Assembly: GCA_015062585.1 (NCBI GenBank) | Contig: SUUJ01000002.1 | Span: 145,263-209,262 of the forward strand | Source of the DNA: Alphaproteobacteria bacterium | Lineage (GTDB): Bacteria > Pseudomonadota > Alphaproteobacteria > RF32 > CAG-239 | Length of the DNA: 64,000 bases | Reading direction: 5' to 3' | In this document: piece after piece, positions 25,347 to 33,982 of the stretch | Numbering within the stretch: position 1 is the stretch's first letter | How the letters are laid out: each line of letters opens with the position of its first letter | Position numbers and translations under genes: made by a program | The notes under the pieces: generated by a model | Told to the model about the DNA's origin: nothing | What the model saw: the letters and a program-made list of their open reading frames with translations, nothing else | Databases searched by the model: none

Positions 25347-27765
25347 TTACGATTTCTTTTCGATCTTTGTTGAAGGTCTGTCGAGTTTTGAGATTATACT
25401 TGCGATAGTCGGCTTTGTTTCGGCTGCCGCTTTTGCCGGATTCTGGGCTACCAAGTTCGGTTATATGGTGTTGCCTCACCCTAATGAATCTCGAGTATCT
25501 GATTTTATGCCTTTTGATAAATTGTTATCCGATGGTATGACGATTCGTTGTCAAAACGGCTCATTGTCTCGAGTTTTTAGAGTTACAGGTGTTGATTTAT
25601 CCTTTGTTACTGAAGAAAAAGTATATTCAATGTTTGAGGCGCGCAAGGCTTGGATTGATGGTATGGCTGATTTGCAGATAACATGTAGGGTTATTACCAT
25701 ACGCGAACGCGTTCCCTTAAACGAGCAAAAAGGTACCTTTAATAATAATTTGCTGGCAACTATTGCTGATGTATGGCAAGAAAATATCGATAGAGTGTTC
25801 TTTAACACCCACTATATTGTGCTTTCCGTAGCCGATAGAGATGAAGCCTTAAAAGATTTGAATTACGCTTCTCAATCATTGGTGGCAACTCTCAATGAAT
25901 ATGGTGTTAAACCTCTTATCGAAGAAGAAGGAAGTGCTCCGGAAGATAGTCCTTTCTCTGTCTATGCTAAGTTGTGTTCTCCGGTATCGCGTCCGCAACC
26001 GCTTGTCAGAGGGGCTGCCGGCAACCAATTAAACGGTATGTTGACCGCCGATCATATTCACTTTACCGGCGAAGAAGGTGTAATCCGTTTCTTTTCAGGT
26101 GAAAAAGAAATCTACGAAATTGTGATGGGTATTCGTTCATCCGGTGACTATATGGATGAGTCAATGATAGCTTCGCTTTTGGCAATAGATTGCGAAGTCG
26201 TAATGCTACACAACATTAAACCGATGTACAAACCGCATGCCAGAGCATTGCTAATGCAACAACAACGCATGGCCTCTATGACCAGTTTTTCCGGTGATGT
26301 TGTTAATCAATATGCCGAAGTTTTGTCATCAATTGAAGATTCTGATAGTGATCACCAATCTTTAGCTGAATATGCTATGACAATCATAATCAGAGGTCAA
26401 TCAAAAGAGGAACTTGATTATGGTGAAAGTGAGGTGCAACGAATTTGTCGTTTATTCTCGGTAACTCCCGTGCGTGAAGGCTGGGTTGCACAAGCCACTT
26501 TCTTTAATCAGTTCCCGACTTATGAAGTTTTGCCCAGAACATATCGATATTTGTCAAGGGTTGTTGCTGCAGCTATTTCGTTTGATAAACCATCGGAAGG
26601 TTTTTCAAAATCTGACTGGGGTATGGGCGCTATTTCGGTATTTAGAACCACATCAGGTTCTGCTTATCGCTTCCAATTCCATGTGTCATCCGAAGATTCT
26701 GCGGTGGCTCACTGTTGTATTATCGGTCCTACCGGTCAAGGTAAAACAACATTGCTTACCTTCTTGGCCGGACAAGCTATGCGTCATCCGGATTTGAAAG
26801 TATTCTTCTTTGACAGACACTTAGGTGCCAGAATTTTTACACACGCAATCCAAGGATCATATGTTGGATTTGATGGAGACGAGAAAAATGTTTCCATTAA
26901 CCCGTTTGACTGTGAAAACAATCCGAATAACCGCGCATTCTTAAGGCGTTGGCTAAGAGCTATTACTTTGGTTGATGATGCTGTTTCCGAAAAAGAAATT
27001 GCTCGTGCGGTTACAACAGCATTTGATTATTTGCGTCCCGAAGAGCGTATGCTAAGCAATCTTTATAAAAGTTGCTTTTCTCCGACCGGAAATATGCGTC
27101 GCGAGTTATATAAATGGGTAAATCCCGAGCAATATGGTAACATTTTCAACGCTCAAAGCGATAGTTTGGATCTTAAAAGCAAACGATTTATGGCTTTTGA
27201 CTTCACTCACATTTTTGAAGATGATACCTTAGCTCCGGCGGTTATCAGCTATATTATGCACCGTATTCAAGCTGAAACTGGTGATAGCGGTACGCCTGCA
27301 TTGGTTATGATCGATGAAACCGCACCTATGTTAAAACACCCGATGTTTAGAGACTATTTTATGATCGGTTTGCAAGAAGGTCGTAAAAAACGTCAAGCAT
27401 ATCTTTGTGCGTTCCAACAACCTAATGTTATTGATACTCTTGGTGTTGGTGAGGTTATTCGCGGTCAATGTCAAACAGTTATGTTCTTCAGAAACCCGCA
27501 AGCAATGTTAGAAGATTATGTCAACTGGAACCTGACACAATCAGAACTTGACTTTATTTTTGGTCGTTCTTATCGCGATTTTCCATATGCAATATTACTA
27601 TCAAGACCTGCAACCGGTGAATCAGTGATACTTGATGTGGATTTAAGCGGTTTGGGACCGTATTTGAAGATATATAACTCGGGTAGAAAAAATGTTCTTT
27701 TGGTTGAAGAATTGGTCAAAGAATATGGCGAGGAGAACTTTGTTACAAAATATTTAAATATTTAA
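25336..27765 (+). CDS. virB4: T4SS ATPase VirB4
   Basis: About 809 residues. Walker A GPTGQGKTT near residue 464, Walker B ALVMIDETAPML, and the family pattern KKRQAYLCAFQQP after it define VirB4/TraC ATPases that power pilus assembly and substrate transfer. The N-terminus has a hydrophobic segment (FEIILAIVGFVSAAAFAGFWA), so the protein may be membrane-inserted; many VirB4 lack this or take it from VirB3. The start is taken as TTG 25336, after AAGGGAAAGGGAAA; the open frame continues to a TTG at 25282 inside virB3, with no ribosome site. Confidence 0.95.
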   Translation: MRPDYDFFSIFVEGLSSFEIILAIVGFVSAAAFAGFWATKFGYMVLPHPNESRVSDFMPFDKLLSDGMTIRCQNGSLSRVFRVTGVDLSFVTEEKVYSMFEARKAWIDGMADLQITCRVITIRERVPLNEQKGTFNNNLLATIADVWQENIDRVFFNTHYIVLSVADRDEALKDLNYASQSLVATLNEYGVKPLIEEEGSAPEDSPFSVYAKLCSPVSRPQPLVRGAAGNQLNGMLTADHIHFTGEEGVIRFFSGEKEIYEIVMGIRSSGDYMDESMIASLLAIDCEVVMLHNIKPMYKPHARALLMQQQRMASMTSFSGDVVNQYAEVLSSIEDSDSDHQSLAEYAMTIIIRGQSKEELDYGESEVQRICRLFSVTPVREGWVAQATFFNQFPTYEVLPRTYRYLSRVVAAAISFDKPSEGFSKSDWGMGAISVFRTTSGSAYRFQFHVSSEDSAVAHCCIIGPTGQGKTTLLTFLAGQAMRHPDLKVFFFDRHLGARIFTHAIQGSYVGFDGDEKNVSINPFDCENNPNNRAFLRRWLRAITLVDDAVSEKEIARAVTTAFDYLRPEERMLSNLYKSCFSPTGNMRRELYKWVNPEQYGNIFNAQSDSLDLKSKRFMAFDFTHIFEDDTLAPAVISYIMHRIQAETGDSGTPALVMIDETAPMLKHPMFRDYFMIGLQEGRKKRQAYLCAFQQPNVIDTLGVGEVIRGQCQTVMFFRNPQAMLEDYVNWNLTQSELDFIFGRSYRDFPYAILLSRPATGESVILDVDLSGLGPYLKIYNSGRKNVLLVEELVKEYGEENFVTKYLNI

Positions 27766-27844
27766 AAACGAAGCTCTAAAAGGTTTATTATGCAAGATTT
27801 TTGTGCTATTATGGATATATGGTAGTGCTTGTGGGAGATGTCTG

Positions 27845-30034
27845 ATGAAAACGCGTTTGTTTGCTGTCATTTTTGCTATTTTCATGATGCCGACATTATG
27901 TTTTGGCATGATCCCAACGGCAGATACTCCCGGCTTTATTCAATCAATAAACGAAGGTATTGAAACTGTTATGAGCAAGATAGAAAACTCTAAACAGGTT
28001 CTTGCCTTGCAAGAAATGATGGCAAAGGCTGGATCTGCCGTAGCAACAGTTTCTGAAAAAATCAATGAGGTAAAGGCGGTTATTGAAGTAGAAAAGAAAA
28101 AAATCGAAAACTGGATAAAAGACGCTAAAGAGTTTATTGAAGAAAGAAGAATATATCTTGAAATAGCAATGGCTGTAGTTTCTGCGGGTATAGAAATAAG
28201 CGAAAAAGGTTTGGACGGATACCTCAAAGACAATAGCGGTCAATTACTTGGCGATGCCGCAAATGCAATGGGCTTTGACGGAAGCAAAGTTGAAAACTTT
28301 ACTAACAGCACAATTGATGCAATAGAAACAGGCGATTTCGGTAGTTATGGTGCCGGATTATTAGGTGACGCGGCAACAGCAGCTGGCTTTGACGGAAGCA
28401 AAGTTGAAAACTTTACTAACAGCACAATTGATGCTGCAAAAACAGGTGATTTCGGCAGCTACGGTGCTGGATTATTAGGCGGAGTAGCCGGTTCGGTAGG
28501 TCTTGACGCCGGGGCGGTCGAAGGTTTTACTAATGGTGCCATTGAAGCTGCTCAATCAGGTCAAGGTTTTGGCAGTATGATTGGCGGAGTAGCAGGTGGT
28601 GTTGCGGGAGGTATTGCCGGTAAAGTAGGTATTGATGTAGGTCAAGCCCAAGATATGGTAAACAAGTCAACCGGCGCAGTTCAAAACGCAAGACAAGGAG
28701 CAATGGCAGATTTGGTAAATATGCCGGCCGCAGTTCCTTCCAGACAACCGATATCAGGTGTTTCCGAAGCTGTTAATTCTCTAAATCCTGTTGCACCTAT
28801 CGAAAATGTAAATGCAACGAAACCTATTGAGTTTAAAGCAGGAGCTCAACCGGTAAATACAATGAATAAAGCTGAGCTTAAAGCAGGAGCTCAACCGATA
28901 AGCGCTATGAACAAGGCTGAGCTTAAAGCCGGAGCTCAACCGATAAGCGCTATGAACAAGGCTGAGCTTAAAGCAGGAGCTCAACCGGTAAGTGCAATGA
29001 ACAAGGCTGAGCTTAGAGCGGGAGCTCAACCGGTAAGCGCTATGAACAAGGCTGAGCTTAAAGCAGGAGCTCAACCGGTAAGCGCTATGAACAAGGCTGA
29101 GCTTAAAGCAGGAGCTCAACCGATAAATGCAATGAATAAAGCTGAGCTTAGAGTAGAAAAAGCTGTTAGTACAACAAATTTGAGAAATCCATCAAGCAAA
29201 GCGGAACAGCAAGTTAAGATTGATAAAGCAAGGGAAATTGCAACACAAGCAGCTAAAAATGCCACAAAAAGAGCTTTGCCCAAAAACAATACACGGCCAA
29301 TGCCAATCAAAAGACTAAATCAAGGATTACAATTAAAAGAAAATGTTGCAACAGTCAAATCACTGTCAGTCGGTTCTGAAAAAATACCATCTCTGAAAGC
29401 CGAGCCGCTAAATTCTATAAAACCGATTGATATTGATATCAATAAGTCCATAGAGTCTGTAAAACCTCAACGAACACAGTTTAAGAGTTCATTTGGTTAT
29501 GGTAAATTACAAAAAATAATTCCATTGTCATTCGCCAGTACAACAGGAGGTTCAAATCGGACAGCCGAAGGAGTAATGGTTTTACCTAAGCATGTTGCGT
29601 TTCTTTGCAAAATTGATGCTGAAACAGCAGCAGAAAAAGGAAAAATGGATGAATGTTTGAAAAAACTGAATGCTGTTTCAACCAGTGAAGTTACTGAAGA
29701 AACATCAAAGGCTAAGATAGAAGAATACACAAAAGACATTCATAACGGCTATGTTGAGTATTTGGCTGCAACTTTTTTGGAAGCAATGGAAATTTATAAT
29801 GAAAGCCTCACTTTCAAAAACAATGTGTTAGATCCGTTTTTGACTACCCCGACAAATGATGTCGACAATGCATGGGGTGTTGCAAAATCTATGCACGAAG
29901 TTTTGGGTGGTAGAATTAACAAGCTTCATCACTTGTGGGCGCGAGTGCTAGGTATGAAAATGTATGCACTGTACATGACAGAGCAATTCGTAGAAGAAGA
30001 TGAAGGCGGTTTATTAAAAGGTATAAAAAAATGA
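27845..30034 (+). CDS. Exported repeat protein in the VirB5 position (A)
   Basis: About 729 residues: signal peptide (ends LCFG), a helical region (about 20-115) that resembles VirB5 N-termini in position and pattern, 38-residue Gly-rich repeats (GFDGSKVENFTNSTIDA; about 140-260), seven 15-residue repeats (AGAQPVSAMNKAEL; about 331-435), a basic linker, and a C-terminal helical domain (about 585-725) with a cysteine pair and the segment NGYVEYLAATFLEAMEIYNES. ATG 27845 follows GGGAGA; the frame upstream has no signal. It is the first gene after virB4 and overlaps the next by four bases (ATGA). Possible pilus-tip or adhesin-like subunit; no family named. Confidence 0.65.
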   Translation: MKTRLFAVIFAIFMMPTLCFGMIPTADTPGFIQSINEGIETVMSKIENSKQVLALQEMMAKAGSAVATVSEKINEVKAVIEVEKKKIENWIKDAKEFIEERRIYLEIAMAVVSAGIEISEKGLDGYLKDNSGQLLGDAANAMGFDGSKVENFTNSTIDAIETGDFGSYGAGLLGDAATAAGFDGSKVENFTNSTIDAAKTGDFGSYGAGLLGGVAGSVGLDAGAVEGFTNGAIEAAQSGQGFGSMIGGVAGGVAGGIAGKVGIDVGQAQDMVNKSTGAVQNARQGAMADLVNMPAAVPSRQPISGVSEAVNSLNPVAPIENVNATKPIEFKAGAQPVNTMNKAELKAGAQPISAMNKAELKAGAQPISAMNKAELKAGAQPVSAMNKAELRAGAQPVSAMNKAELKAGAQPVSAMNKAELKAGAQPINAMNKAELRVEKAVSTTNLRNPSSKAEQQVKIDKAREIATQAAKNATKRALPKNNTRPMPIKRLNQGLQLKENVATVKSLSVGSEKIPSLKAEPLNSIKPIDIDINKSIESVKPQRTQFKSSFGYGKLQKIIPLSFASTTGGSNRTAEGVMVLPKHVAFLCKIDAETAAEKGKMDECLKKLNAVSTSEVTEETSKAKIEEYTKDIHNGYVEYLAATFLEAMEIYNESLTFKNNVLDPFLTTPTNDVDNAWGVAKSMHEVLGGRINKLHHLWARVLGMKMYALYMTEQFVEEDEGGLLKGIKK
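28835..29149 (+). repeat. 45-base tandem repeat, seven copies
   Basis: Unit AAAGCAGGAGCTCAACCGGT..., 45 bases, repeated seven times with few changes, encoding KAGAQPxSAMNKAEL. Near-identity at DNA level, not only protein level, points to recent expansion or ongoing exchange between copies. Confidence 0.92.
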
Positions 30035-30618
30035 AAGAACTAATACGAATTTTTATTTTTTTACTTTTTAACGCAATATTTATGATTGCGGATGTTTATG
30101 CTTTTGAAATGCCCCAAGCAGACAGTGGAAAAGATAAAAACGGCGATTTAATTGTTGCCAAAACGCTTGCCTTAAGGTGTGGACTCAGCTCAAAAAAAAC
30201 AGAGCTTAGCTCAGACTGTATAGACAGATTGGCTTATGATTTCAAGTCAGGAAAAGTTGCCGGTGGAATATTTGACAGTTATTCTGCTGAACGCAAAGCA
30301 ATATTAAATGAGTATGCCGCAGCCTATATCTATAAAGCAATGGAACAACTTATAGCTGCCAGTGGTTATGAAAGCCGAATAAACAAACTGACTTGTGCCA
30401 TTCCGACAGGTGACGGATGTGCCGCAGCGCCAAAAGATACTCGCGCCGAGATAGAAAATAAAAATAAATTAGCAACTGACAATGCAGCTATTTTGTTGGA
30501 TGCAATAAGGTTAAGAGCTTCGGAACTCAATATGTATAGCATATCAAATGTGCTATATAATATTGTTCCGGTAAAAGAAGTTGATTTGAGTAACACATCA
30601 TTGGCCAGCGCGCCATAA
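30031..30618 (+). CDS. Exported helical protein in the VirB5 position (B)
   Basis: 195 residues: signal peptide (cut near VYAF), two cysteine pairs (CGLSSKKTELSSDC and CAIPTGDGC) and a helical body with NEYAAAYIYKAMEQLIAAS, then RLRASELNMYSISNVLYNIVP. The order (Tyr-rich helix, cysteine pair, second helix) is the same as in the N-terminal quarter of the 1,708-residue protein at 33983 and in the C-terminus of protein A, so it may be the single-domain version of a shared module. Its start overlaps the preceding stop as ATGA. No named family was recognised. Confidence 0.65.
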   Translation: MKELIRIFIFLLFNAIFMIADVYAFEMPQADSGKDKNGDLIVAKTLALRCGLSSKKTELSSDCIDRLAYDFKSGKVAGGIFDSYSAERKAILNEYAAAYIYKAMEQLIAASGYESRINKLTCAIPTGDGCAAAPKDTRAEIENKNKLATDNAAILLDAIRLRASELNMYSISNVLYNIVPVKEVDLSNTSLASAP

Positions 30619-30632
30619 AAAAGGAACTTAAA

Positions 30633-31976
30633 ATGAATAAGAATATTAAATATCTATTCATTTTTATACTGGCAATGTTTTATGCAAAAGAAACATTGGC
30701 CGGTACTGACGCGCTTAATAATGCTTTGATGGTTTGTAATGCTTGGCTAAAAGGAGCCGGCAAAGTTCAAGAAGAAGTTTCAACAAAAATACGCGGTATT
30801 TTATCGCTTAAAATATCTCCGGAAGACTTGTTAAGGAAAGTAGGCGCCGGAAAGTTGGTTGATACAGCCGAAAAATTGCGTGAAAGAGGGGAACTCTTAA
30901 AGGAAAAAGCTGATAAAGTAAAAGAAAGAATGGAATATGCCAAAGAGGATTTTGAAGAACTAAAAGCAACATATGATGAATTGAATCAAAAGGCTAATGA
31001 AAAATTTGCTCAGGCAAAAGCAATGCTTGAAGAAGGTAAAGCCATTTATGAAGAATATAAAGGCAAATATGAACAAGCTAAAGAAATATATAACGATGTA
31101 AAAGGCGCTGTTGAAACAGGTATCGAAGTCGGAAAAGATGTGGTCGGAACGATAAAAGCAAACAACGAAAACCTAAAAGGCGTTGATCAATCTTCCTCTG
31201 TTATGACTAATACACAAGATATGATAAAATCAGCAGAAATGGCAAAAGCCCAAGCAGATATGCAAGCATTCGAAAGGGGTAAAGGTGTTAGTACAATGCC
31301 AGCAACCGATATGAGAGATATGATTAGCAAAGAAATGCAAATAACCCCTATTACTCAAGAAAAAAATGCGTCAATGAGTATGGTTCCACAGGCAAGGACC
31401 GCTAATGCAATTACATCAGCTTCTAGGTTTGCTGAAGAATCATCCGTGCAAATCGGCTCAGAGCAAGATATCCCGGATATTAGCGATTTGAAAAACGCTA
31501 AATTGGATATCAGCGCCGCAGATATCCTAAAAGATGCCGGTGCTCGCAAGAAACTTGATGTTGCGGATGAAAAAATACAAAAAACAGATGTAAAAATGGA
31601 TGCGCAACTGCAAAACATTGCGAACAAAACACAAAAAATCGAGGAAAAAGAATTAAATACGGCAAAACTTAATAAAGATGGTGTAAAAATTGAAAAAGAA
31701 AGTTTGCGAGCAAAATTTGGTGAAAAGAAAATGGCAGATTCTAACAAGATAGTGGCTAAAGAAGTTGAAAATAAAGAAATATTAAAAGCAAGAGAGCTGG
31801 CTGTTAAAAAGGCTGAAAAACAATTGAAACCTGTGACGAAAAAGGCAAATTTTGAGAAAAAACAAAGCAAAATAAACGAAATATCAACAAAGATGAAGGT
31901 AAATACCCAAATATCGGATAAAAAAGCAATTGGTAGAGCCACAAAAAACGCTGAGGAGAATATAAATGTCAGATAA
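30633..31976 (+). CDS. Exported coiled-coil protein in the VirB5 position (C)
   Basis: 447 residues. A signal peptide (ends TLAG) and a short region with one cysteine precede a long, strongly charged coiled coil (about 60-160: EKLRERGELLKEKADKVKER...), a Met/Gln-rich middle, and a basic Lys-rich helical tail (about 315-447). No membrane helix after the signal. AAGGAA precedes the ATG. It overlaps the next gene by 11 bases. Function unknown; composition and place suggest a structural or adaptor role in the periplasm or outside the cell. Confidence 0.6.
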   Translation: MNKNIKYLFIFILAMFYAKETLAGTDALNNALMVCNAWLKGAGKVQEEVSTKIRGILSLKISPEDLLRKVGAGKLVDTAEKLRERGELLKEKADKVKERMEYAKEDFEELKATYDELNQKANEKFAQAKAMLEEGKAIYEEYKGKYEQAKEIYNDVKGAVETGIEVGKDVVGTIKANNENLKGVDQSSSVMTNTQDMIKSAEMAKAQADMQAFERGKGVSTMPATDMRDMISKEMQITPITQEKNASMSMVPQARTANAITSASRFAEESSVQIGSEQDIPDISDLKNAKLDISAADILKDAGARKKLDVADEKIQKTDVKMDAQLQNIANKTQKIEEKELNTAKLNKDGVKIEKESLRAKFGEKKMADSNKIVAKEVENKEILKARELAVKKAEKQLKPVTKKANFEKKQSKINEISTKMKVNTQISDKKAIGRATKNAEENINVR

Positions 31977-32520
31977 TAAAATAATTTTGATAACGATATT
32001 CCTTTTGGCTGTGTTTGTTTTTGTTACACCGTCATATGCTAAAAAATCCAAAATCAAAGGTGATCCGGAACTGCTTTGGTTATCTCCTCTTGGTGATAGT
32101 GATATTGAAAATAATGATTATAACCGCTGTCGTTTAATCAAGAAAATAAAACCGGGACCTGGCCGAGCTTTAGAGGAAAGCAACAACACACATGATATTC
32201 TGTCAACTTATATATCCAACTTATATGCGCAATCTATCAAAATATCAGGATATATTGAAGCTGAAAAAGAAAAAACTGATAATTCAGAGCCGGATTTGTC
32301 TGATGAAAAAACATTGCTGGATGAAGAAATTACCAAAAGATTAGGCGAAATATCACGAAGAATGAACATTATAAATTCTTTTGAAGCCGGAACAATGTTG
32401 TTAGAGTCATTAAATAAACTAAACGAACTGTACCCAAATGCGTACGAAACATTTAAAATAATAAAAAACGATAGTCTGGAGCTTTCGGATGATTGTAACG
32501 ACTATAAAAAATTATTTTAA
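31966..32520 (+). CDS. Small exported protein in the VirB5 position (D)
   Basis: 184 residues: signal peptide (ends SYAKK), a polar region with LLWLSPLGDSD and two cysteines (NRCRL and, at the C-terminus, DDCNDY), and two helices (DILSTYISNLYAQSIKISGYI and RMNIINSFEAGTMLLESLNKL) arranged as in proteins A, B and E. Probably a soluble periplasmic or secreted subunit. Start overlaps the previous gene by 11 bases; GAGGAG lies just before it. Family unknown. Confidence 0.6.
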   Translation: MSDNKIILITIFLLAVFVFVTPSYAKKSKIKGDPELLWLSPLGDSDIENNDYNRCRLIKKIKPGPGRALEESNNTHDILSTYISNLYAQSIKISGYIEAEKEKTDNSEPDLSDEKTLLDEEITKRLGEISRRMNIINSFEAGTMLLESLNKLNELYPNAYETFKIIKNDSLELSDDCNDYKKLF

Positions 32521-32552
32521 CGGCCGTAAGTTAACATAAGCAGGAGAAAATA

Positions 32553-33974
32553 ATGAATTGGGCTAAAAAGTTGAGTTGTTTTCTTATAATATTATCCGCA
32601 CTGAGTTTTTGCGGTGGTGATGCTTATGCGCAAAATATATTTAAAGGCGATTTCTTAAAAACCGGAGGAAAATTCGGTGTATGGGTGCAAAAACAAGCAG
32701 AAAATTTTGAACAGGCTATGAAAGAAATCGCTGAATCTCAATTTGCCACTTTTATTGGTGACGGTATAGAAGCCGCAAAAAAAGGAATGGCTTACATCCA
32801 AGAAAAACTGAAAGTTGTCAAAGCTGTAATTAAAGGGGTACAAAAAACCATTGATGATGTAAAAAATTCTACGGCTGTTAAAGTTGCGATGCTTTCGGCA
32901 CAAGTAGCGTCTGAATCGGTCGTCTTAGCCAATATGGAAAAAGAAAGAGAAACCGAAGTTGCCGGTGTAAAATCAGAAATGGAAATGCAAAAAGTTACAT
33001 TGCAAGAAAAAATTAAAATAGCAAAAGATAATCATGCTATAAGCATGAAGGTTTTAGAAGGAGAATTTGCCGAATTAAAAACTAAAGAAGAAAAAGACGC
33101 TAAACGCAAAGAAATATCTCAATTTCAAAAAGCAGACAATGAGGCAATATCCGGTTTGGAAGAAATGTTAGCTGATTTAGAAGAAGAATCAAAAGACAGA
33201 TTAAAAGGCATAAACAAAAGCTATGCCGCCACAATTGCGGCACAGGCGGCAATAATTGCTAATTTGGGTATTGAAATTGCTGATTTGATTGATCAGGAAA
33301 AACGCAAAAAAGGCGAAATGGAAAGCGATCCCGAAAAAGTTACGGAGACAGCAGTGGAAGAATTTGCTTTTAGGGAAGATGAAGTTGTAACTTTAGAAAA
33401 AAGAGAAAAGAAAGAGAAAAAACGCAGAAGAAAAAGAGAACTGGCTTCTACGGAATCTTCTACTTACTCGGCGGATATAATTGCCTCAACCGAAGAAATA
33501 AAATCTGATGAAGCCGGGGCTTCAATGGTTTCGGGAACAACTAACGGAAAATCAGAAGCCTTGCAAACTGCAATCCAAGAAACCGCCGTACAAATGGAAA
33601 CTATCTATAAATATATGATATTGGAATTAAAAGCTATTGAGCAAGAAACAGCAAATATTATGTCTGAAAATAGTTTGTATCAGGTAGGCGAAGTCAAAGC
33701 GGGAATAGATATTTGTGATTATACGGTAGAAAAAAAGAGCTTACTGGATTTTATGGGTGATGTTAAAGACGGTATTCAAAAAGCAAGCGACAAAGTTGCT
33801 GAAGTAACAGCAAAAGTGCAAGACGGTATCCAAAAGGTAAATGATGCTGTTAGTACGGTTACTGCCGGTGTTGGCGCTGTTGTTGCAACAGGTCAAGCTA
33901 TCAGTTCGGCAATAGAAAATCACCAAGGTAAACAATCGGGTAATGATGATATAAGCGGACTGGAAGGAATGTAG
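32553..33974 (+). CDS. Exported coiled-coil protein in the VirB5 position
   Basis: 473 residues: signal peptide (cut near AYAQN), N-terminal amphipathic helices (about 30-110), a long charged coiled coil (about 130-250), a very basic patch (KREKKEKKRRRKRE, about 285-300) and C-terminal helices with alanine/valine repeats (DGIQKASDKVAEVTAKVQDGIQKVND), where a 10-residue motif is doubled. A single cysteine near the C-terminus (DICDY) could link subunits. CAGGAG precedes the ATG. No domain was recognised; it belongs by context to the exported set between virB4 and virB8. Confidence 0.6.
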   Translation: MNWAKKLSCFLIILSALSFCGGDAYAQNIFKGDFLKTGGKFGVWVQKQAENFEQAMKEIAESQFATFIGDGIEAAKKGMAYIQEKLKVVKAVIKGVQKTIDDVKNSTAVKVAMLSAQVASESVVLANMEKERETEVAGVKSEMEMQKVTLQEKIKIAKDNHAISMKVLEGEFAELKTKEEKDAKRKEISQFQKADNEAISGLEEMLADLEEESKDRLKGINKSYAATIAAQAAIIANLGIEIADLIDQEKRKKGEMESDPEKVTETAVEEFAFREDEVVTLEKREKKEKKRRRKRELASTESSTYSADIIASTEEIKSDEAGASMVSGTTNGKSEALQTAIQETAVQMETIYKYMILELKAIEQETANIMSENSLYQVGEVKAGIDICDYTVEKKSLLDFMGDVKDGIQKASDKVAEVTAKVQDGIQKVNDAVSTVTAGVGAVVATGQAISSAIENHQGKQSGNDDISGLEGM

Positions 33975-33982
33975 GGAGAAAA

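Noticed and set aside
27790..27825. 11-codon leader peptide frame before the exported repeat protein
   Set aside because: No ribosome site and no attenuator hairpin; too short to support.
28781..29119. Minus-strand frame made of repeated FKLSLVHSAYRLSS
   Set aside because: Antisense shadow of the 45-base repeats in the exported protein gene.
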